Positions 1 through 9,300 of a stretch of 33,871 nucleotides of DNA are shown here, piece by piece. How positions within the stretch are numbered: position 1 is the stretch's first letter; the number at the start of each line of letters is the position of its first letter. Source of the stretch: Legionella sp. (GTDB lineage: Bacteria; Pseudomonadota; Gammaproteobacteria; Legionellales; Legionellaceae); assembly GCA_027437055.1 (NCBI GenBank), contig DAIAOV010000025.1:1-33871 (forward strand), in the 5' to 3' direction. Both the position numbers and the translations under genes were made by a program. Below the pieces are notes generated by a model. It searched no databases, had not been told where the DNA came from, and was given only the letters and a program-made list of their open reading frames with translations.

Positions 1-1
1 A

Positions 2-390
2 AACAAGTTAATTCAAATTTTTAAAACGCTTGTGCAAGAGCCCGATTTAGAATGGGAGTTTATTGATGGCAGTATTGTCAAAGCTCATCAACACAGTGCC
101 GGCGCACCTAATAAGGAAGAACAAGGCATTGGTAAGTCGATCGCTGGAAATACAACTAAGATTCATATGGCCGTTGATGCTCACGGATTACCTATTGATT
201 TTGAAATAACAGGTGGCGAAGTGCATGATTGCAAAGTTGCACCAGAATTTATCGAAAAGTTACCTGCTGCAAAGCATACTATTGCAGATAAGGGTTAGCA
301 TAGCGAAGAGGTTCGAGATACCATTCGAAAAAAATCATCCATTCCCGTGATTCCAAGAAAGAGCAATTCTAAAACTGGCAATGGAAAATA
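2..390 (+). pseudogene. IS5-family transposase remnant (3' part, nonsense-interrupted)
   Basis: The reading frame is already open at the window edge and runs without an internal start into a typical IS5-family catalytic region. FIDGSIVKAHQHSAG supplies the first catalytic Asp and MAVDAHGLPIDFEITGG the second. The frame hits TAG at 296-298, just after ADKG, where relatives carry GYDS; downstream it continues in the same frame with SEEVRDTIRKKSSIPVIPRK and NSKTGNGK before another stop near 390. The final catalytic Glu and the C-terminal end are not recognisable. One base change (TAC/TAT to TAG) explains the first stop. The family assignment rests on motif resemblance. The element is probably inactive, and its 5' part lies outside the window. 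Confidence 0.85.
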
Positions 391-808
391 AATTTAATAG
401 AGAAACTAAACCCCGAATGGCGTGACCTGTATGAAGAAATTTGCCATTGATTTTCACTTTCCTTGATAATCACAAAGATATTCCCGATGTCATTCGCTTT
501 TAGCTGCTCTAGGGAATCAGGATGAGGCTGTGGGAAGTGCGCAAAATAAATAATACCATACGATCGCAAGCTCTTTGATATCTCATTTATTTAGCAAAAA
601 ACAACAGAACAAAAAGATTAAAATAAAGTCATATAGTAAATTGTATGTTATATAACAAATAGTTATGCCCGTTTAGATGTTAACTGAAGAGGTAGGTCGG
701 GCAACTTATTGCCCAACATGAAGATTTTGCGATCTTTGTTTGGTGAAAAGCTTCTCGCCCTACTCCCCCTCCTCCTCAAGGACACTGCCATCAAAGGAAG
801 GAGATACG
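391..808. other. Intergenic region between the IS remnant and the 713-aa gene
   Basis: No convincing gene lies in these 418 bases. A 66-codon minus-strand frame (369-569) opens with TTG, lacks a clear ribosome site and overlaps the decayed transposase end; it may be a relic or chance. A stretch near 601-660 is very AT-rich. A REP-like hairpin occurs at 691-717 (listed separately). The 713-aa gene ends at 809 on the minus strand, so 720-808 would hold its terminator, but I see no hairpin with a U-run there. Confidence 0.5.
691..717. repeat. REP-like hairpin (GTAGGTYGGRCAA family), copy 1
   Basis: Arms GTCGGGCAA (696-704) and TTGCCCAAC (709-717) pair with one mismatch around a short loop and are preceded by GGTAG. 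The same design (GTAGGT, then Y-GG-R-CAA, then its complement) recurs at 14989-15014, and a related GTCGGGCC hairpin followed by CTACG is at 12152-12170. There is no T-run on either side, so it looks like a dispersed intergenic palindrome rather than an intrinsic terminator. Confidence 0.55.
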
Positions 809-2950
809 TTACGCTGAAGCAAAATTGAGCTGAGAACTGAAATTATCTAATCGTTCTACTCGTTCTTTCACTTGTAGCGATTTTGGCGGCGTGAATAAAC
901 CGTAACGATAACTACTTTTAATTGTCAGAGTATCTCCTTTTTCCTCAGCCGACGGGGTAGAGTTCTGGGTAGGAGGCTGGGTATGCTCCTCAATAGTCTT
1001 TTTAAGGTCATGAGTTACTTCAGCAACAGAGTGACGTATTGACTCACTCTCTCCTTGTATTAATTTTTGTAATTCTTTGTATTCCTCATCACCACAATCT
1101 TGCAACCGCTCAGCAACAATTACAACTGCATGCTGATAATCCAGTTCATTATTGCTATGAATATCATACCACTCTAAACTCAATTGATATCTTTTTTGAG
1201 TATTTGCTTTTCTAAGCTCTATATCTTCCTGGGATAAAACCCCTTGCGTATGTTTTTCACTCAAAATAATTTCAAGAGCATCGCATTTTTTTAATTCCTC
1301 AATATAAAATTCTCTTACCTGATGCGCTTTATCTTCTCCAAAAGCCTTGGACATCCTTTGATTCACCTGGAATTCAGGAATTTCAAAAGAACCACCGTAA
1401 TACCACTCCCTCAAGCTTTTATATATGCCATTTTTGATGCTGGCATATTGGGTAGTAACAGCTAAACCGATCAACAAGGCCGGTATAAAAACAGCAGTGA
1501 ATGCCAATTCGGGAAGAACTAGTGGTGTTAAAAGCAGCGTCGTTAAGGCAAAAATAGCGATGATAATGCCAACCACAATAATTATCGGCATAATCGTTCT
1601 AAATGTTTTCATATAAATATTTTTTTCATATAACGCGATGTCTTTATATTCATCATATAAAGGTTGTAATGGGGATAATAGACTCGACAAAATAGCTCGT
1701 ACTTCAGAAATTTGCTCATGATGACGCGCGTAATTATACAAGTCGAGAATGGCTAGAAAAGAGCTTTCATTTTGTGTAGAAAAGCTGGTAGCTTGGATAA
1801 AACCATGGGCATCAGCCATCTTACTAAGGAATTGATTTGCTCTCTCAGCAAGTGGATTTCTCCATAAGAAAGACAGCGATTGAACCAGATCATGCGTCGT
1901 ATGAGGTTTCATTTCCCACTGTTTGCCGTTAATTAATTGCAATTGTTTGATAATGTACTCATGTAATTCATTTTCGTACCCTGAAAACCATTTTTCCCAA
2001 TCCAAATTATACTTATCATTAAAAGCATTAAGAATTTCTACGGCCATTTCCTGAGCATGCTTTTTATTGAATCCTTCAAGATTCATAAAATTAATTTCGG
2101 CTTGACTCATTTGCTGCATGCAGTAATACAGCAGATCAGTGAGTCGTTCCTCATCTACTTTTCCTGGATTAGTTACTAAATCTCCATCAGCAGTAAAGTA
2201 GCTACTCAATATCTGAGTAATGATAGGCTCTTCAGAATCCGATTTTCTATAATTTAACAAGGGGAAAAAGGCACTTAATTGTTTCGCATGAACACGTAAA
2301 TCTGCACGTTGGTGTTCTAACTGCTGTTGACGGATCAACTCTTTCTGTTCTTCAATCGTCCTTCTAAGCGCAGCCATGCTGGGATTATTTAAAAGCTCTG
2401 TTCTCCAAAGACTAATTGCTTCCGCTCTTTCTGTTTCTAACACAATAATCAGAAACTCTATTTGGGTGGACTTACCCCATAGTCTGGAGACAATACCAAT
2501 TTGGTTCTTTTCATTTATGGCTTGTTCTATCTGCGAATCTATTGTGGCTAGAGTATTAAGCAACTTTTTTGAAAATTCAGCCTCACACAATAACTGTTGC
2601 TGTATCGGAGTCAATAATCGAAATTCTTCTATCTCCTTTTCAAGCAAACATCTCATAATACGTAACGTAAGTTTTTGATATTCCTCTGTCTCACCAATAG
2701 ATGAGAGCAACTCCTCTTGTTGCTTTTTCAATTCATCTTGAATCAAAGATTCTTTATCTTTGGGATCTGAGCTAAAAAATTTAGAAAACCAAGAAGTAGA
2801 ATTTAATTGTGCCAAAAATAATGAATAATTATCAGTAACTTGACTAAATTTACGCCCGGATTCAGAGCACAAAAATTCGGTTTGCTCCTCTTCGGATACC
2901 AAGTCATAGCCAATGATGATCTGGTTAGCAATAGACGTCGTATTAGGCAT
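809..2950 (-). CDS. Probable Dot/Icm effector: 713-aa coiled-coil protein with a hydrophobic hairpin
   Basis: I do not recognise a named family. The protein is hydrophilic and helix-rich with Glu/Gln/Lys heptad-like stretches (about residues 60-220 and 520-680). One strongly hydrophobic block at about 450-503 contains two adjacent membrane-length segments separated by a short polar turn, suggesting a membrane hairpin. The C-terminal region has an acidic, Pro/Gln/Thr-rich linker and ends KERVERLDNF then SSQLNFASA, only a weak match to an E-block secretion signal. There is no Sec signal peptide. The ATG at 2950 is preceded by GGGATGAG at good spacing. It diverges from the 2940-aa gene, and the shared gap carries mirror-image PmrA-type boxes, so I infer a co-regulated type IVB substrate that may insert in a host membrane. 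Role unknown. Confidence 0.75.
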   Translation of the reverse strand: MPNTTSIANQIIIGYDLVSEEEQTEFLCSESGRKFSQVTDNYSLFLAQLNSTSWFSKFFSSDPKDKESLIQDELKKQQEELLSSIGETEEYQKLTLRIMRCLLEKEIEEFRLLTPIQQQLLCEAEFSKKLLNTLATIDSQIEQAINEKNQIGIVSRLWGKSTQIEFLIIVLETERAEAISLWRTELLNNPSMAALRRTIEEQKELIRQQQLEHQRADLRVHAKQLSAFFPLLNYRKSDSEEPIITQILSSYFTADGDLVTNPGKVDEERLTDLLYYCMQQMSQAEINFMNLEGFNKKHAQEMAVEILNAFNDKYNLDWEKWFSGYENELHEYIIKQLQLINGKQWEMKPHTTHDLVQSLSFLWRNPLAERANQFLSKMADAHGFIQATSFSTQNESSFLAILDLYNYARHHEQISEVRAILSSLLSPLQPLYDEYKDIALYEKNIYMKTFRTIMPIIIVVGIIIAIFALTTLLLTPLVLPELAFTAVFIPALLIGLAVTTQYASIKNGIYKSLREWYYGGSFEIPEFQVNQRMSKAFGEDKAHQVREFYIEELKKCDALEIILSEKHTQGVLSQEDIELRKANTQKRYQLSLEWYDIHSNNELDYQHAVVIVAERLQDCGDEEYKELQKLIQGESESIRHSVAEVTHDLKKTIEEHTQPPTQNSTPSAEEKGDTLTIKSSYRYGLFTPPKSLQVKERVERLDNFSSQLNFASA

Positions 2951-2995
2951 AAACTCATCCCACTTAAATTAATATGCGCTATGTTTTACCACAAA

Positions 2996-3015
2996 AAGAT
3001 TAATGTTTTATTAAC
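2996..3015 (-). promoter_or_regulatory. PmrA-type box upstream of the 713-aa gene
   Basis: On the minus strand this reads GTTAATAAA-AC-ATTAATCTT, two TTAAT cores 11 bp apart, matching the PmrA consensus of tandem cTTAATatT with a 2-bp spacer. It lies 45 bp upstream of the ATG at 2950 and is identical to the box for the divergent gene. The -10 element is not clear; TATTAA (2969-2974, minus) is a candidate. Binding is inferred from sequence match only. Confidence 0.7.
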
Positions 3016-3222
3016 ACACTGAATAAAAACAATGCAAAGAGAAGGTAATTATTTCTTTTCACTAGTTATTTATCTCTTGCGTAATTTATCAACATAAAGT
3101 GCTGTATGTATTCTGTCTTTCCTAATACAATGCGACCTACTTTTTAAGATGAATTAGAAGCCTTTACGGAATGGAGCTTACAATAAGAAAAAGCCAATTT
3201 TATTCTTTTCATGGCTATTCAT

Positions 3223-3242
3223 GTTAATAAAACATTAATCTT
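3223..3242 (+). promoter_or_regulatory. PmrA-type box upstream of the 2940-aa gene
   Basis: Reads GTTAATAAA (3223-3231), AC, ATTAATCTT (3234-3242): two TTAAT cores at the 11-bp period of the PmrA consensus. It lies 75 bp upstream of the ATG at 3318, with a candidate -10 TAATTT at 3268-3273. Identical in sequence to the mirror copy at 2996-3015. Confidence 0.7.
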
Positions 3243-3317
3243 TTTGTGGTAAAACGTGCAAATGCTGTAATTTGTGGAACAAGTTAGTTCTTATTTTTTA
3301 TATTTCGGAGTTATCAT

Positions 3318-6300
3318 ATGCCTCAATTATCAGAAAACAAATATCTACAATCCTTACTAGAAAACCTGATTGCTTCATATGAAACAGAAATAAACTATAC
3401 TCCCATAGAAATCGAATTAGACCCCCAGCAAATTTCTCCCAAAGGTATTGAGACTTTAACCAACTTTATTACTGATACACGCAAACGTCTCTTTATTTTT
3501 AAAATACCTGGCAATGAATCCAGCTCAACGCAACTTGCTCTACTCGCTCGTAAAACAGTACTGAATAAAACAGCAGAAACAACGCTGAAAAACACCTCTA
3601 GAGAACCCAAAATCAACCCATTAAAAAAGGCTCTAGACTCGAATCCATCCTCTGTCCGCGCCGGAATTCAAATTCAAAAAAGTTTTGTAATACGAAAACC
3701 ACCTGCAGAGAAAAAAAACACACAGAACGAACATATAGAACATGTGACAGCGCCAAATCTTAATTTAATTGCCATTGATTTACCTGAGTTTGCAGAGCTA
3801 AGTAAACAACTCAAAGTATTAGGTATTGAACAGCTGCATGATGTCGCGGCACAAAAAATTAAAGAACATGCTCATGCCTTTAAAGACGGTATTATTCCTA
3901 AAAATCTCCCTAAGGGATTTTATATTAATCAGGAAAAACACGCTCTTTGCTATACGGATACGCCAAGCAGACTTCCTTCTGCTCTAGCTCCTACGCTCAA
4001 TACTCCAGAACCGCTAACTTTGCCATCAGCAGAACAAATACAGAACTTGTTACCAACTCTGTCTCAAGAAGTTATTACTCTGCTTATGGATACAAACTAT
4101 TCAACAGAGCAGAAAAAAGCTCTAAACAGTGTATTCTCAACGCATGCCGAAGAAATTAAAGCGTTTCTGAATGTATTTAAAACGTCGGATAACACGCAAG
4201 CGCCTTCTACAATAAGGCAAACAGATATTGAATTTATCGTTCCGTTTCTATGCAAACAATATCTTCTTGGAGGCGAAGCTCATATAACCTTGCTTACCAG
4301 GCTGCTAAATACTTGTGTGAATAAAAAAATAAGTCTTGAGTTTCTTCAAAACCCTGCAGTCCAAAACACATTTTTGAGTACTCGCGGAATTAAAAACCTA
4401 CAAAAATTGGTTCAACTTCCTGCAGAACAGAAAGAATGGTGGAATACCTTAGTCACTGCACATTTGAACTATGACAAAGAGCATTTTGATTTCAATGCTT
4501 TTTTTGAGGCCTATACGCAAATCTTTCTTCCAACAATTGCTGAGAAAAATATTACTCTGCCTAATCCATGTCCTATTGAACATAATGGACATTTACTCAT
4601 CACCTTGAATCGAGTACTGGACGTTATAGAACAGGCTAAAAACCCTCAAGAGCAATGTTTGTCTTTATCTCATCTCAATTGGGGACCAACAGGTGTTCAC
4701 TATGCGATGACGCAAAAACCAGGCTTTCAGCAAGTCGCGTCCTGCATGAAAATTGAAAGTCCAGAAGATACGATTACAGATCCAGAACCTATTTATCAAC
4801 AACTCGAACAAGAACAATTCCAATTAAAACCTTGGCTATTTCGCTATATGGGGCAACATTGGAAAGCAGAAATACGCTTATCTGATATTCAAGCACAGCT
4901 TTATGAAATAGAACAACTGTCTACTTGGACTCAGGTACAAAAAAATCAATTAACTTTTATTTTAACCTGTACTTTTTCAGACACGACTCCATTAACCCCA
5001 GAACAATGGAAAAACACGCTAAGTCATTGCATCAGCTTACTGGAATCTCTTAATAGAGAAGAGCGTAGTGATTTATTACAAGCACTTTCTCATTGTTTCA
5101 AATTCAATCCACCGCCATCGCTTGCACAAATAAGTACGCTAATTAAGCTATGCACCGAGCTCAAAACAACTTTTCCTGCGAAACATTTTAAAGACGAACT
5201 GATTACCCCTTTATTTTCATGTATAGAGAACGAAGGTTTTGAACTACTGAATACTTTGCAAGAACGCGTTCAAAAAGTAGACGCAGCCGCAGAAGAAAAC
5301 CGCTCGGTTCTTCCCATAATAGCTTCTTTTACTGCTTTATTACAAAACAATCGCCGTACCTTGCCTGCTCATTTGATTCAACTATTAGTAAAATTAAATG
5401 AGTCTGATATGACCCAAACAAAAATTGATAGTTTAATCCAAGCTTTCAAAAACTTAGAAGATAAAAAAGGTAATGTTTTCTATAACATTGCATTAAGTAC
5501 ATTGAGTCAACTTAATATTGCTAAGTCCCAACCTCTACCTACTGCAGTACATATTCAAGGTCTACTCGAAGCATTATCTAACTTACCGGATACCCTACCG
5601 GAAGAACATAAAACTGTTGAAAAACAAGAAAATTGGTTAAAAGAACTCATTATTGATAAAAATCTCTTTCCTGGTTGTGTATTAGGCAACGGAGATATTT
5701 CTAAATTAGATGACCTCATTGTTGATGCCTTAGTTGATGCGATCAAAAAAAGAAGTTCCGCATTTAGAATAGATAAGCTCAAAAAGTCACTATTAGAAAA
5801 CCTACAAAACCCTCTTGTACCTCAGTCCTTGAAAGATCAACTCAATGAAGGGCTCATCCCTCTTTTTGACGCAGTGCATAATCTCGTTCAACTATTACAG
5901 AGCCCTAATCCTAAATTCCCTGAGGTCATTAAAGCACTAAGCTATTTTGAAGAACTAAAACCTGTTTTATTGAATAGCTCTTATGGTGTGGGAGTTCTTG
6001 GTAAAACGAAAGGAGAGTACATCTTAAACTTTTTGCTTACTGGGGAAAAATCAGAGAAAGATAATACTACTGGTACCGTATTCGCTGCTGTATTAAAACC
6101 ACTGCATGGCCTATTTAGATCAGAAATGCAGGCTTTCTTTGATGATCCACAAAATAAAAAGATTGTGAAAGATCTGGATCTAAAAACCAGTCTCAGCTGG
6201 ATGAAGTCGTTTAATGACACTCATTCATTGATCTTTTTCTTCAAAGAGGAATTGGTTCAGAAAAAGGTAGTTCCCGCACTGAGAAAAACATTACAACAGC

Positions 6301-9300
6301 TCAATACTCAAGATCATGAATTTGAAAAAAGCATCTTAGACGAAGCAGCAATAGTGGCTGAAAACACTCCGTCAGATCAGTCACTACAGGATTATAAAAA
6401 TAAAATAGAAGCTATTGCTAACTATCTCAATTTACTTATTGATATCAAAGACAGACTTCCGGCTCAATTTAACAAGATTTATAAACAACTCAACACCGGT
6501 ATCTTGGCCCGCCTCAACTACAATCAAAAACAAATTCTGGTGAGTCGGTTAATCCAGGAGAAACCAACAGAACTGGATCTCTACCTAAAACTTACCACTC
6601 AAGCTTTAGAAGAAAATCTAGAAGCAGACAAAGCGGCCATTGAAAGAGCCATGAACGGTTTAGTTATATTATTTAACTTAACTGATCTTGAGCCAGAAAC
6701 CCAAGTGATGTTTTTTAAAATGAGTATGGCTCATAACTTAAAGAGCACAACCCCGTTTCCGCTTGAAGCCTTAAATGAATTGAAAAGATCTGATCTCCAG
6801 GAACAAACAAAATCATTAATTATCAAACAAATAATTCAAATCCTAAGCCGTCTATCAGGTACCGGATCTCCTGAATTAATACAAGGCCTAGTGCAACAAA
6901 CCCAGCTATTTTTAACTCATAATCAAGAGCAAGCGAAGCTATGTGTTGCTTTATTAAAACGAGTTTCATTAGAAGCCCCTAATCACGATTTAGGAGCTTA
7001 TCCGCTCATTCTCCAACAACTAGCTACAATTAATCCTGATAATAGAGAAAAAATTGCAACTATTTTGACGCATCTTGCGAATAATAAAAAAGACGATACC
7101 TTAAATTTGCCAGCCTTGTTAGAAATTTCTAAGGGCTTAGGACGCCGTTCTATAGCTGATGTGGATCTCGTATTACAATTATTCACGACTCCTCCCTGCC
7201 CTAATACGAAAAGCTTAAACTCAGCGTTATTAGCACATGACTCTGAAAAATTACAATCTTATTGCTCAAGTTTTGATACCAATCCCTTTGCTAAACCTGG
7301 AGAGAAAAGAGATCTAACAAAGCAATTTGCAACCAATAGAATAAAAGAAGCACTTCTTGCCCTAGAAGATTTGCTTCATGGGGAATCATTACCTCATGCA
7401 TTGCAAATGAAGCTGGCAAAGCAATTAACTTTTATTGAAACATTAGGATATACAGACCCTCTAAACCCGAATGATTTTTCGAAACTTAAAAAACTCACAG
7501 CGAGTTCGCGCCATGATTTGCAAGAAAGAGCAACACATTTAATTCAGCAATTACGCTCCAATTCAGTTTCAGCGGAACAATTAGAAATAACTCAGCTGGA
7601 GCTCTTAGCTTATCTTAGAGAAATTTATTTCCGAACTACAGGTTTGTTCCCCAATACCACTCAAATATTGGTTCTTCTCCTTGCACTACATGATCCATCA
7701 TCTAACCTCCTAATGCGTATAAAAACAGGGGAAGGAAAAAGTATTAATACCCCTATGCTCTCTGTTTTACAATGGTTGCAAGGAGGAACTGTTGTTCAAT
7801 TTACAGCAAATCCAACACTATTAATCAGAGATTATGAAAACAGTTGTGAACCCTTTTTTAAATTTCTAGGGATTCCTTCTGCTCTTATTCAAGACAACAC
7901 CGCTCCTAAACAATATCAACCTAATGGGATTAACTGTTCTACAGTAGAAGATTTGTCCAGTTTCTACTTGAAAATAAAAGAACTGAAAAAAGAAGCCTTA
8001 ATGCAAAATGGAGAACCAATTCATGTAGTTCTCGATGAGTGTGATGACGGCCTTCTGGATCAAACATTACTTTATAAATTAGTCGCAGAAATTTCTTCTG
8101 AAGAAGAAAACGTCGACGATTCAGCTCAATGGGTTTATCCTCTTGCCTATCAATTTATCAACCTCCCAGCGTTTCGCAATCTAAATCCTGCTGTTGGAAA
8201 AGTTTGGGACGAAGAAGAAGATCTAGAGCAATTCAGACAATTCCTGAATAAAGAAATCAATGAAAAGTTCAATGGCGATGCTGAAAAACAAAATTACCTG
8301 TTAGCCGCAAGCAATACCAAACTATTGTTATGGATTCATGCTAGTTGTGTTGCAGCAACTCGAGTGGAAAACAAACACTTCATTGTACAACCAATTAAAG
8401 AAAAGGATGAATCGGGCAATGAAATAACTAAAAAGATTGTTTGCGTTCCTCTGCTTAAAAGTACCCCAAAAACCGGCTCAATTTTTACTGCAGCAGTACA
8501 ACAAGCATTGCAGGCACGATTAATGGCTGAACGTGCAGATCAGGCACATGGTATTTCTATAGATAAAAATCCTCCTGTATTAGCCAGCTTATCAGCCCTT
8601 GGCTTAATAAAAGTATTTCAAAACACCAATGGACGCTTAATCGGGATCTCAGGAACTCCTGGAGATAAATTAGAATTAGAAGCGTTAGCTACTTCGTTAG
8701 GTACGCAAGCAATAGGCGTAGCCCCTTATGCCGGTGATCATCGCAAGGTGCATGACCCTATTTTCACCTTTAATAGTGACGAAACGATTAATGCAGTACA
8801 CAAGGCAATAGACTCTATAAAACTTACGGTGACTAAACCCACCCTAGAGATAGATGATCAATCAGCTATTCAAACCCATGAAGAACGAGAGGCACTAATC
8901 GCCCAAACCGAAAGAGCTATTGAGCGCTGGAGTCACACGCAAACGCAACCCATACTGATTATTAACGAAGATTTTGACGCATCAGAAACCCTTGGTAAAA
9001 GCCTGGAAGAATATAGAAAGCAAGGATTTAAAATCCAAATCGTTACTGGAAAAGAAAGTCAGGAAGAATTAGAACTCATCATTAAACGCGCAGGAAAATG
9101 CAATACCATCACAGTGGGTACTGCTATGCTGGCAACGGGTATAGATATCAATACCGCTGAACATCCTAAAGGTTTATTTGTGATACAAACTTATCCAGAT
9201 ACTGACAGGATGACTACTCAAATTGCTGGACGCGCCGCTCGTAATGGAAAACCCGGAGAATGGTTACCCATTTATCAAATTAAGCCACCTCAAAATTGGT

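Larger units (their letters stand above)
2983..3255. repeat. Perfect 34-bp inverted repeat flanking the divergent promoter region
   Basis: Left arm 2983-3016 and right arm 3222-3255 are exact reverse complements over 34 bases, separated by 205 bp of unrelated sequence. Each arm contains the same TTAAT-N6-TTAAT element and the same TTTTTGTGGTAAAAC tract, oriented toward the nearer gene, so each gene is preceded by an identical promoter-proximal cassette. Perfect conservation implies either recent inverted duplication or ongoing correction by conversion or inversion. No transposase lies between the arms. Confidence 0.9.

Noticed and set aside
369-569. 66-codon minus-strand frame beside the IS remnant
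   Set aside because: TTG start, no ribosome site, overlaps the decayed transposase end, and no recognised similarity; kept only as a remark in the intergenic entry.
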